From Candidatus Argoarchaeum ethanivorans (GTDB lineage: Archaea; Halobacteriota; Methanosarcinia; Methanosarcinales; EX4572-44): DNA of 10,623 nt. Below the pieces are notes generated by a model that made no database searches, was not told the DNA's origin, and saw only the letters and a program-made list of their open reading frames with translations. Position 1 is the stretch's first letter. Each line of letters begins with the position of its first letter. The stretch is taken from contig CAJHIR010000034.1 of assembly GCA_905067535.1 (NCBI GenBank), positions 1-10,623 on the forward strand, given 5' to 3'. Below are positions 1 through 5,783 of the stretch, piece after piece. The position numbers and the translations under genes were made by a program.

Positions 1-300
1 TTTCAAAAGGTGCTCCTATGGCTGCGTCAGGGTAGCGTGTTGTGATATAATCCGGAGTCAGTTCGGCGCAGTTGTTGATTATGTGTTCTGGGGCTTTTAG
101 TTCACGTGCGAGGAATGTGAGATTGTGGGTTCTAATGCTTCTTCTTTTTTCTTTGATGTTAGAAGTGCTTTTAGTGATTTTTCTGTTGTTTGTTGGGAAA
201 AGAATGCGGATGCGTGGTAGTTGTCTGTTTTTAGTAGATCTATTGCGCTTTTTAGGTCGGCTTTTGCCTGTGCGAGCCAGTAGTCTATTTCTTCTCTCAT
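1..300 (-). pseudogene. HEPN-domain protein, frameshifted and cut by the window edge
   Basis: The N-terminal part begins MREEIDYWLAQAKADLKSA and continues through FFSQQTTEKSLKALL, which is the typical start of a HEPN-domain protein (PF05168), usually the toxin or RNA-binding partner of a MNT nucleotidyltransferase. The open frame ends at 97-99 after 67 residues. The expected family continuation is in another frame: RTHNLTFLARELKAPEHI is readable from about position 130 down to the window edge. One base appears to be missing; the likely place is the run of six T (plus strand) at 145-150. With the frame restored the protein would be about 100 residues and continue beyond position 1, close to the usual HEPN length. 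No partner nucleotidyltransferase is visible, but it could lie to the left. A TATA-like stretch at 308-318 lies very close to the ATG at 300, so promoter placement is unclear. Pseudogene, sequencing error, or programmed -1 slippage on A-rich codons are all possible. Confidence 0.8.
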
Positions 301-373
301 CGAGGGTACTTTATATGTTCAATTGTTAATGATACTTTCCCTGGTGTAGCTTTCAGGAGGTTGTGTGCTGGTA

Positions 374-1109
374 TTATCCTGTGCTTATGATCTCCACACA
401 CCCGAAGCCCATGGCGTTCTTTTCCCCGAGTCCAGCGTCGTATGCAAATTTAAGTAGTTGGGGGGCTGCCTGGATTTGCAGGTTCATGAGGCTGCATCGT
501 CGGTAGTTTCCTGCGATTTTGATTCGTTTTGGTTTGATGTTGGAGGTTTTTATTGTGTCGATAGTAGTCTTTTTCAGGTGGTGTGTTGTAGAATTTGGTG
601 TATCGTTCTACAAGGTTTTTGTGGAGGTTTTCATAGAATTTTGGCTCGTTTGGGTAAAGGTCGGTTTCTCTTATTGTTCCGTTGTGGTATCGTTGTGTTT
701 TTATGTATATTGGTGATATTGTTTTGAAGGTACATTTGTTCTTGAACTGTGATGGTGTGAGTATTTCAATGCGTTCGATTGTGAAATCAGCCCTTCTGTG
801 CAGTCCTTCAAGGTAAAATTCCGGGCTCATAAGCAGGCCCTCTGCAAAGCTTTTGATAAATCTGTCATCCGGAGACGACAGAAAGAAATGTGCCCTGTTA
901 AAGCTCAGTCCTGTTTCACATCGTTTTTTATCTTCAAGTATCAGGTTGGAAAATGTGTAAAATTTGAATCCCTTGTGCGAGTGTGTCTCATTTGCAAGTT
1001 CAACATCAGACTCTGCGAGTTTTTTGTAGAGCATCGATGCAATTTCGTACTGGTAATTGTAATCTATCGGAGCGTGTGTGGTTTTGAAGATGGTGATTTT
1101 GGAGCGCAT
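374..1109 (-). pseudogene. cas6: CRISPR-associated endoribonuclease Cas6, frameshifted
   Basis: Cas6 cleaves CRISPR precursor RNA inside the repeat. The N-terminal half has the ferredoxin-like Cas6 pattern with IDYNYQYEIASMLYKKL and GFKFYTFSNL. By alignment with Pyrococcus furiosus Cas6 (known triad Tyr31, His46, Lys52), Tyr28, His43 and Lys49 are in the matching places. The uninterrupted frame from ATG 1109 ends at 450 with a non-Cas6 tail. The true C-terminus is in another frame: [12 protein letters not shown], then [19 protein letters not shown], the diagnostic glycine-rich loop, ending CVEII and a stop at 374-376. The switch needs one surplus base removed; the best site is the T5 run at 570-574 (plus strand). 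The restored product is about 245 residues, normal for Cas6. No array or other cas gene is in the window. Either this is a decayed orphan cas6 or the base is a sequencing error. Identity as Cas6 is secure. Confidence 0.92.
1014..1071. repeat. 58-bp direct repeat, copy 1 (inside cas6)
   Basis: This 58-bp stretch in the 5' part of cas6 matches 2101-2158 in the truncated cas6 copy with a single mismatch (position 1063 A against 2150 G). It encodes the segment from about Pro14 to Ala32, including Tyr28. The sequence on both sides diverges clearly. Confidence 0.9.
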
Positions 1110-1154
1110 GAGCGGGAGGTTTATGCGGTGTGGGAAGCAATCGCGTAGACGTGT

Positions 1155-1652
1155 CTAATCCATCGCAGATTCCAGAATCCGATTTTTGTTTTTGATGATC
1201 ATCGCATCTTTCTGTTCCAGCATTCTTATTAAAATCGCCACATCCTCTTTGCTTTTGATTCCAGCCACCCACAACGCTTTCAATAGGTCAGGGATGTTCC
1301 ACGCAACAACACCTTTTGCGCTTGCGAAATTCTTTGCTTTTCTGTCATTCGTGATGAATGTGTAACCTCGCACTGTGCAAACCGCGATGCATTGCAGTTC
1401 CCCCTTGCCAAGATTAGCACGTTTCAGGAATGAATGGTATGTATCGAGTTCCTCGTCATCCATCGGCGTATTCCTGACGAAACTAAAAATCTGATTGACA
1501 AAACCATAACCGGATTCACTTATGTACGCCAGTTCTTCGTAAACACCGTTTGTAATCAGCAGCTCGTCGCTTGGGAATAGTTCATTTAGCAGCTCAAGTT
1601 CACCAATCTTCGCAAATGCAGACAGCACGTCCGTATCCAGAAGAATGCTCAA
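1155..1652 (-). CDS. PIN-domain toxin (DUF3368-like), predicted ribonuclease
   Basis: This 165-residue protein has the PIN-fold layout: ILLDTDVLSAFAKIG at residues 3-17 with Asp6 and Asp8, an acidic pair Glu39-Glu40 after the first helices, LGKGELQCIAV with Glu85, and FITNDRKAKNFA with Asp103. These acidic residues form the metal-binding site of PIN nucleases. Proteins of this DUF3368-like group are usually toxins paired with UPF0175 antitoxins, as here. The start is a TTG whose bases overlap the antitoxin stop (TTGA at 1649-1652), so the two are translationally coupled. A start further in would remove the essential first aspartate. The final 30 residues or so are lysine-rich and probably helical. 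The gene lies between the two cas6 copies, 45 bp upstream of the longer one and in the same direction. The target RNA cannot be inferred. The gene appears intact. Confidence 0.85.
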   Translation of the reverse strand: MSILLDTDVLSAFAKIGELELLNELFPSDELLITNGVYEELAYISESGYGFVNQIFSFVRNTPMDDEELDTYHSFLKRANLGKGELQCIAVCTVRGYTFITNDRKAKNFASAKGVVAWNIPDLLKALWVAGIKSKEDVAILIRMLEQKDAMIIKNKNRILESAMD

Positions 1653-1966
1653 ACTCTTCGCTCCAGAATCATTCTCACGTTTTCATCGATTCTTTCATCC
1701 GGGTATATTTCCCGTTTCACACCACGGCTTGCCAGGATTTCCTTGAACTCTTCGATACTGACTCCTGCGATCTCTGCTGCTTTCGAGATGGAAACTTCGT
1801 TGTTTGAGTATAGGTATACCGCCGAAATTATTTTAAGAGCGGGTTTTGTTGCGAATAGCGTTCTGAAGGCGTCCTTAACCGCCTCTGAGACCGAAGAGTA
1901 ATATTTTGTCTCGATCAACGCATGGATTTCTTTTTCCACGGTCAGGGGCATCTGTATATCCGTCAT
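1649..1966 (-). CDS. UPF0175 family antitoxin
   Basis: This 105-residue protein opens with a short beta/ribbon-like segment (IQMPLTVEKEIHALIE). Next comes YYSSVSEAVKDAFRTLF, the usual helical part of UPF0175, and then SISKAAEIAGVSIEEFKEIL (about residues 58-77), a helix-turn-helix-like signature of the family. The end, REIYPDERIDENVRMIL, is typical of UPF0175 C-termini, which are thought to bind the partner. It is the upstream gene of an overlapping pair with the PIN toxin, the standard order for antitoxin then toxin. The ATG at 1966 lacks a clear ribosome binding site; only 23 bp separate it from the end of the cas6 fragment. Such antitoxins commonly repress their own promoter; no operator could be picked out here. 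The reading frame is intact. Confidence 0.85.
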   Translation of the reverse strand: MTDIQMPLTVEKEIHALIETKYYSSVSEAVKDAFRTLFATKPALKIISAVYLYSNNEVSISKAAEIAGVSIEEFKEILASRGVKREIYPDERIDENVRMILERRV

Positions 1967-1989
1967 AATATGCTAATATCTACAGTGGT

Positions 1990-2196
1990 TTAAAATGTTG
2001 TCGATGCGCCAGTATGGTCCGGGCTGATCTGGTTTGAGAACGTGTAGAACTTGAATCCGGTGTGCGAGTGGATCTCGTTTGCTAATCGGATGTTAGCGTG
2101 TGCGAGTTTTTTGTAGAGCATCGATGCAATTTCGTACTGGTAATTGTAGTCTATCGGAATGTTTGATTGTTTCAATATGGTTATTTTACCCCTCAC
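1990..2196 (-). pseudogene. Truncated second cas6 copy (N-terminal fragment)
   Basis: This 68-codon frame (GTG start) matches the first 57 or so residues of the longer cas6 in this window, with about three quarters identical residues: IPIDYNYQYEIASMLYKKL and HSHTGFKFYTFSNQI are shared almost exactly. Tyr28, His43 and Lys49, which correspond to the P. furiosus Cas6 triad, are all retained. After FSNQI similarity stops and an unrelated tail of 11 residues leads to a stop. The second ferredoxin-like half and the glycine-rich loop are absent, and I find no trace of them in the 23 bp before the UPF0175 gene. Such a fragment is unlikely to process repeat RNA by itself. It is best read as a remnant of a duplicated or recombined cas6; a retained short product is possible but unsupported. 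Confidence 0.85.
2101..2158. repeat. 58-bp direct repeat, copy 2 (inside cas6 fragment)
   Basis: Partner of the repeat at 1014-1071, with 57 of 58 identical positions and same orientation. The two copies enclose the PIN/UPF0175 pair and are 1087 bp apart. Recombination between them would delete the pair and leave one cas6 gene with a hybrid N-terminus. Confidence 0.9.
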
Positions 2197-2203
2197 GTCA
2201 CAG

Positions 2204-2253
2204 CCACAACTGGATTATTCAGATTCATTGTTGTGGTTATAACCTTAATTAAG
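2204..2253. other. Cluster of inverted repeats after the HisA/HisF-related gene
   Basis: Three symmetrical elements lie in 50 bp. CCACAAC (2204-2210) is inverted at 2230-2236 with a 19-nt loop. GGTTATAACC (2235-2244) is a perfect palindrome. CTTAATTAAG (2244-2253) is a second perfect palindrome sharing one base with the first. They start directly after the stop of the HisA/HisF-related gene and lie upstream of the cas6 fragment. They could be a transcription end signal for the former or a regulator site and TATA element for the latter. Confidence 0.45.
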
Positions 2254-2255
2254 CT

Positions 2256-2963
2256 TTATTGGTACCGGTTGAGAATCTTTGTAGGAATGCTTCCATTGTG
2301 TATCGCTGTTGCAATTAGCGCTCCACGTACCCCTATATTATCAAGGGTTTCAATATCCTTCATATTTCTTATGCCCCCACCAACTAATATGTCGTGCTCT
2401 GATTGAGTACACAGTTCTTCAAGAAGCTCGATATTGAACCCGCTGCTTGTTCCAACACGATCAAGATCAAGTACGATTATACGATTAATCTCAAGCTTAT
2501 TGAGTATGGAGACAATATCGATGGGCTTCAAGGTTGCTCTGTTTGTCGCCAACACTCTGCCGTGTTTTATATCAATACTTACATTGACTCTTCCGGGAAA
2601 GCGTTTTGAAGCGTTGATTATTGTGTTTATATCTGCTGTTTCGGTTCCTATAACTGCAGTATTACTGACTGCAAGGCATGGTTCAAGGTCTTCGATTGTT
2701 GTGATGCCAGTATCTGCCATTAATACGGTATGCTTTGATAATTCCTTTATCAGTCTATAATTATCTGTGCCTGTTTTCTGAAGCCTGTTCAGATCGGCTA
2801 CATAAGTTTGTTCTGGTTTTAACTGTTTTATTATCTCAAGTGGATCAGGGCTATCGCATACCTTGCTTGTAATATGAATCGGTTTGTAGTTTTCACGTCT
2901 GCCACCTGATGCATGCAAAACGATACCGTTAAGTATGTCAAGTACAAAAACAATCTGAAACAT
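2256..2963 (-). CDS. HisA/HisF-related TIM-barrel protein (archaeal TIGR00734 type)
   Basis: This 235-residue protein resembles HisA (ProFAR isomerase) but belongs to the archaeal HisA/HisF-related group rather than to true HisA. Visible marks are VLDILNGIVLHASGGRRENY (residues 7-26) with Asp9 in the place of the first HisA catalytic aspartate, YVADLNRLQKTGTDN near 54-68, VSIDIKHGRVLAT around Asp131, VLDLDRVGTSSG at 164-175, and the phosphate-binding GGGIRN at 195-200. The full barrel is present with normal length. Its substrate is not established; in methanogens such genes are often found with methanofuran or other cofactor genes. It is transcribed divergently from mfnB across a 47-bp gap, which suggests shared control. 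The ATG at 2963 has no ribosome binding site, and a TATA-like CTTTAAAT centred near 2992 would place transcription start almost on the ATG, so a leaderless message is likely. Confidence 0.82.
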   Translation of the reverse strand: MFQIVFVLDILNGIVLHASGGRRENYKPIHITSKVCDSPDPLEIIKQLKPEQTYVADLNRLQKTGTDNYRLIKELSKHTVLMADTGITTIEDLEPCLAVSNTAVIGTETADINTIINASKRFPGRVNVSIDIKHGRVLATNRATLKPIDIVSILNKLEINRIIVLDLDRVGTSSGFNIELLEELCTQSEHDILVGGGIRNMKDIETLDNIGVRGALIATAIHNGSIPTKILNRYQ

Positions 2964-3010
2964 ATTACTATTGAAGTGTTTATTAGATTTAAAGAGTGTA
3001 GGTATGTGAC
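2964..3010. promoter_or_regulatory. Divergent promoter region between HisA/HisF-related gene and mfnB
   Basis: Only 47 bp separate the two start codons. The AT-rich core at 2979-2996 can be read as a TATA box in both directions: TTTATTAG for mfnB and CTTTAAAT for the minus-strand gene. Spacing of about 25 nt to either start fits leaderless or very short-leader messages. No clear operator was seen. Confidence 0.5.
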
Positions 3011-3715
3011 ATGACTATGAAACTGCTTGTAAGCCCGATTAGCGTGGAAGAAGCGAGGATTGCCCTCGATGGTGGTGCAGATATTATTGATGTGAAAAAT
3101 CCAAAAGAAGGCTCCCTTGGTGCGAACTTCCCGGATGTTATTCAAAGTGTCAAACGCGTCATCACAAAACCAATGAGTGTTGCCATAGGTGATTTTAATT
3201 ATAAGCCAGGCACCGCATCCCTTGCTGCACTTGGTGCTTCGGTGGCTGGTGCGGATTATATAAAGATTGGTCTTTTTGACGTGCAGACCAGAGAACAGGC
3301 ATCTGAAATGACCGAACGCGTCACAAAAGCAGTCAAACAATATGATTCAAAAAAGAAAGTTGTAATATGTGGTTATTCAGATTATAATCGAATAAATTCT
3401 ATTTCTCCTTTTGAACTCCCTAAGATAGTAAGTGATGCTGGCGCTGATGTTGTGATGATGGATACCGGGGTTAAGGACGGCAGGTCCACTCTTGAGTTTT
3501 TGAACCTTGAAAAGCTTAAGAGTTTCATTGGTTCAGCCCACCAATATGGAATTCTGGCAGCTATTGCAGGAAGCCTCACGTTTGAAGATATCGACGTACT
3601 AAAAGAAGTATCACCAGATATTATCGGTGTGCGTGGATGTGTGTGTGGTGGCGATCGAAACAGCAGCATCAAACTTGAACTTGTAAGAGAACTAAAAGAG
3701 AGAATTCATCATTGA
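3011..3715 (+). CDS. mfnB: (5-formylfuran-3-yl)methyl phosphate synthase MfnB (methanofuran biosynthesis)
   Basis: MfnB condenses two glyceraldehyde-3-phosphate molecules into the phosphorylated furan that begins methanofuran synthesis. The 234-residue protein has the family's signature GGADIIDVKNPKEGSLGANF at residues 21-40; Lys29 corresponds to the Schiff-base lysine (Lys27) known from Methanocaldococcus. Further marks are Lys85 in DYIKIGLF, and Asp151 and Lys155 in MMDTGVKDGRS, matching charged active-site residues of the family. It ends with GVRGCVCGGDR near residue 210, a phosphate-binding-type segment. Length is normal. Two starts are possible: ATG 3011, with AGGT 7 nt upstream, or ATG 3017, which gives the MKLLVSP beginning and Lys27 numbering seen in relatives. 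Methanofuran is the C1 carrier of formylmethanofuran dehydrogenase, so this gene points to a methanogen, methanotrophic archaeon or close relative. Confidence 0.95.
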   Translation: MTMKLLVSPISVEEARIALDGGADIIDVKNPKEGSLGANFPDVIQSVKRVITKPMSVAIGDFNYKPGTASLAALGASVAGADYIKIGLFDVQTREQASEMTERVTKAVKQYDSKKKVVICGYSDYNRINSISPFELPKIVSDAGADVVMMDTGVKDGRSTLEFLNLEKLKSFIGSAHQYGILAAIAGSLTFEDIDVLKEVSPDIIGVRGCVCGGDRNSSIKLELVRELKERIHH

Positions 3716-3733
3716 TATGCCAAGTCGTATCCG

Positions 3734-3739
3734 TTTTTT
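3734..3739 (+). terminator. Oligo-T termination signal after mfnB
   Basis: A run of six T lies 18 bp after the mfnB stop, without a strong hairpin before it. Archaeal RNA polymerase ends at such T tracts. The rest of the 109-bp gap to moeA holds AT-rich promoter sequence. Confidence 0.4.
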
Positions 3740-3777
3740 ATAACTTTCTATTCATCTGCGTTTCTCTCTCCTCTGTG

Positions 3778-3811
3778 GTTTATACTATAAAAGTTAAAAA
3801 TTATATTTATG
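3778..3811 (+). promoter_or_regulatory. Probable moeA promoter
   Basis: Two TATA-like stretches precede moeA: TTTATACTATAAAAG at about 3778-3792 and TTATATTTAT at 3801-3810. The first would start transcription near 3812, giving a leader of about 13 nt with no ribosome binding site. That is consistent with short-leader or leaderless translation from the ATG at 3825. Confidence 0.45.
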
Positions 3812-3824
3812 TGACTGAAAAATC

Positions 3825-5018
3825 ATGTCAAAACTATTCAAGGAACTGACACCAGTACATATTGCACAAACAACATTTTTAAACATCGTAACTCCTGTTA
3901 ACAGAACAGAGACGCTTTTAATCGAAGATTGCTGCAACCGGGTGCTCACAAAAGAGATTATCGCACAGATTAACGTTCCGCACTACATGCGTGCAGCAAT
4001 GGATGGATATGCGCTTCGAGCCGAGGACACACTTGCAGCAAGCACGACGTCACCAGTCATACTGCACGAGTCAGATGCCATAACACCTCAAAGCTGCGTG
4101 CACGTACACACAGGTTCATTACTGCCAGATGGTGCAGATGCGGTAATAATGGTAGAAGACACACAAAGACTTGACAATAACTTAATAGAAATAACAGCAC
4201 AACTGCACCCGCATGAAAACGTAGGCGAAATTGGAGAAGATATAAGAAAAGGAGAACTTGTATTCCGGCAAAACCATACTCTCCATCCAGTAGATGTGTC
4301 GGTATTAGCAAATCTCCAGGTAACACACGCAACCGTCTACCAGAAACCTACTGTTTCAGTCATTCCAACAGGCAATGAACTCATACCACGAAACAGCAAA
4401 CAACCACCAAAAGAAGGAGAAATCATCGAAACAAACAGCCTGATGGTTGGACTATATGTGGAAAAATGGGGCGGGAAACCCATCATAAATAACATCGTAC
4501 CAGACAAACCAGAGTTAATAAAACAAGCCATCGTAAACAACCTCTCATCAGACATGATTGTACTCTGCGGCGGCACATCAGTGGGTGACAGGGACCAGGT
4601 TCCAGCAGCAATCGAAAGGCTTGGAACAATCCTCATCCGCGGCATCAAAGCAAGCCCTGGAAAGCCAACAACACTTGCAGCGATTAAGAACACACCAATA
4701 ATCTGCATGCCGGGATACCCGGTTGCAGGATACGTAACGCTGCAGCTATTTGCCAAGCCAGCAATCAAAACTCTCGCTCATCAGCCGCACCTACCAGAAA
4801 ACATGACAACACTCCCACTTGCAGAAAAAATAGCTTCCAAAGCTGGGTATCTCACCTTTGCACGCGTCAAAATAGAAAATAACACTGTAAAACCTATAAT
4901 GAGCAGTGGTGCAAGCATCTTAAGCTCCATAGCACGTTCAGACGGGTATATTATGATACCAGAAGAAATCGAAGGATACAGCAGGGGTGAACAGGTAACT
5001 ATTATATTGGCAAATTAA
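3825..5018 (+). CDS. moeA: Molybdopterin molybdenumtransferase MoeA
   Basis: MoeA inserts molybdate (or tungstate) into adenylylated molybdopterin, the last shared step of molybdenum cofactor synthesis. The 397-residue protein shows all domains in order: MRAAMDGYALRAEDT (55-69) with the conserved Asp60, HTGSLLPDGADAVIMVEDT (95-113), GEDIRKGE (137-144), VIPTGNEL (179-186), GEIIETNS (198-205), CGGTSVGDRD (248-257) with the aspartates of the MoeA/MogA-like core, IKASPGKPTT (274-283), MPGYPVAGY (295-303), and the C-terminal beta domain from about 327. Length and motifs are normal, with no frameshift. In methanogens the cofactor serves formylmethanofuran dehydrogenase and formate dehydrogenase, which links this gene with mfnB 109 bp upstream. 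A ModE-like regulator lies two genes downstream. Archaea often carry two MoeA paralogues, so substrate metal (Mo or W) cannot be fixed. Confidence 0.95.
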   Translation: MSKLFKELTPVHIAQTTFLNIVTPVNRTETLLIEDCCNRVLTKEIIAQINVPHYMRAAMDGYALRAEDTLAASTTSPVILHESDAITPQSCVHVHTGSLLPDGADAVIMVEDTQRLDNNLIEITAQLHPHENVGEIGEDIRKGELVFRQNHTLHPVDVSVLANLQVTHATVYQKPTVSVIPTGNELIPRNSKQPPKEGEIIETNSLMVGLYVEKWGGKPIINNIVPDKPELIKQAIVNNLSSDMIVLCGGTSVGDRDQVPAAIERLGTILIRGIKASPGKPTTLAAIKNTPIICMPGYPVAGYVTLQLFAKPAIKTLAHQPHLPENMTTLPLAEKIASKAGYLTFARVKIENNTVKPIMSSGASILSSIARSDGYIMIPEEIEGYSRGEQVTIILAN

Positions 5019-5041
5019 TAAAATATAGAAATGATCAAATA

Positions 5042-5077
5042 CTTTATAGTTTAATATATGTATTAAGTGTATGAGGT
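5042..5077 (+). promoter_or_regulatory. Promoter and ribosome binding site for the Trm112/ModE pair
   Basis: CTTTATAG at about 5043-5050 is a TATA-like box that would start transcription near 5071. GAGGT at 5073-5077 is a ribosome binding site 7 nt before the ATG at 5085. This favours that ATG over the in-frame GTG at 5067, which would place the binding site inside the coding sequence. Confidence 0.55.
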
Positions 5078-5084
5078 TTTTGTT

Positions 5085-5267
5085 ATGAAACGTGATTTGA
5101 TGGACATTCTATGCTGCCCCATGTGTAAAGGCAATCTCAAACTTACTGTTGTTGAAGAGAAAGAAGAAGAGATCATTACAGGCTCTCTAAAGTGTGAAAA
5201 ATGTTCTGAAGTGTACCCGGTTGAAGATGGCATTCCCAATATGCTGCCACCTGATCTTCGCGAGTAA
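5085..5267 (+). CDS. Trm112/YcaR-type zinc-binding small protein
   Basis: This 60-residue protein has the Trm112 (UPF0434) pattern: MKRDLMDILCCPMC at the start, a beta segment, then LKCEKCSEVYPVEDGIPNML. The two Cys pairs, Cys11/Cys14 and Cys37/Cys40, would hold a zinc ion. In eukaryotes and in archaea such as Haloferax, Trm112 is an obligate partner that activates several SAM-dependent methyltransferases acting on tRNA and translation factors. The motif YPVEDGIPNMLP is the strongest family mark. Only 5 nt separate it from the ModE-like gene, so they are likely co-transcribed; no methyltransferase partner is adjacent. A link to molybdenum is not implied by the family and the pairing may be incidental. 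Confidence 0.85.
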   Translation: MKRDLMDILCCPMCKGNLKLTVVEEKEEEIITGSLKCEKCSEVYPVEDGIPNMLPPDLRE

Positions 5268-5272
5268 GAAAA

Positions 5273-5641
5273 ATGTTTCAGTTGGTAGTTAATATACAGC
5301 TTAAAAAAGATGGGGTTTTTGTTATGGGGCGTGGACGAGCCCGTCTTCTGCAGTTAATCGATGAAAAAAAATCGATTTCAAAGGCGGCTGAAGAACTGAA
5401 GATGGCATATCGACATGCATGGGGCATTCTTAGAAAAATGAAAGAAGATGTTGGTGTTGATGTTGTGGAATCTTCAAGAGGCAGTGTGGGCGGAACCGTC
5501 CTGACGGAAGACGGCAGAAAGCTTCTTGAAAAATATGAGAGTCTGGTTGAACAAATTAAAACCTGCCTTGAGGATCCATCAGTATCCCAAGAAGAAATCG
5601 ACCAATATTCGGTAGGCTCCAGTAGCTTTATTACTTCGTAA
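5273..5641 (+). CDS. ModE N-terminal-domain transcriptional regulator (no molybdate-binding domain)
   Basis: This 122-residue protein matches the DNA-binding domain of ModE. Seen in order are the beta strand with GRGRARLLQLIDE (19-31), the helix-turn-helix SISKAAEELKMAYRHAWGIL (34-53), and the wing GGTVLTEDGRKLLEKY (73-88), followed by a helix that probably forms a dimer. Full-length ModE from E. coli has C-terminal TOBE domains that sense molybdate; these are missing here, as in many archaeal relatives. About 30 polar residues follow the wing. It is likely to control molybdate or tungstate uptake or cofactor genes, which fits its place after moeA, but how it would sense the oxyanion is unknown. 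The start is weakly supported: ATG 5273 has no clear binding site, yet the upstream strand LVVNIQLKKDG belongs to the fold, so this start is reasonable. Confidence 0.88.
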   Translation: MFQLVVNIQLKKDGVFVMGRGRARLLQLIDEKKSISKAAEELKMAYRHAWGILRKMKEDVGVDVVESSRGSVGGTVLTEDGRKLLEKYESLVEQIKTCLEDPSVSQEEIDQYSVGSSSFITS

Positions 5642-5673
5642 TCAGGGGTTATTCAAGGGTTATTTTCTATGCA

Positions 5674-5778
5674 CTCGATTGCTATCGCAATCGAGAATTA
5701 TTTCCGCACACTGGGTGTGTGGCTGCACAACGAAATTATGCAGTTACTGGCTATCTCTGCAAAGCGCAAGCTTTGCAG
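5674..5778. terminator. Hairpin cluster between convergent genes, probable bidirectional terminator
   Basis: The 142-bp gap between the ModE-like gene and the DUF2325 gene holds four inverted repeats. CTCGATTGC/GCAATCGAG (5674-5695) has nine perfect pairs and a TATC loop. CCGCACAC/GTGTGTGG (5704-5722) has eight pairs including one G-T. CTGCA/TGCAG (5723-5743) is weak. CTGCAAAGC/GCTTTGCAG (5757-5778) has nine perfect pairs and a GCAA tetraloop. Position between gene ends suggests transcription termination from both sides, but archaeal terminators do not usually need stems, so a structured RNA or a small repeat family is possible. Confidence 0.55.
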
Positions 5779-5783
5779 TGCTT

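Noticed and set aside
838..858. CTGCAAAGCTTTTG inside cas6 as a further copy of the intergenic hairpin motif
   Set aside because: It lacks the second arm and encodes conserved Cas6 residues, so it is a chance match.
2831..3340. Long minus-strand open frame antisense to the start of mfnB and overlapping the HisA/HisF-related gene
   Set aside because: The product is rich in Cys, His and Phe with no family pattern, and it overlaps two well-supported genes in other frames.
4337..4768. 143-codon minus-strand frame inside moeA
   Set aside because: It is the antisense shadow of conserved MoeA motifs and has no family pattern of its own.
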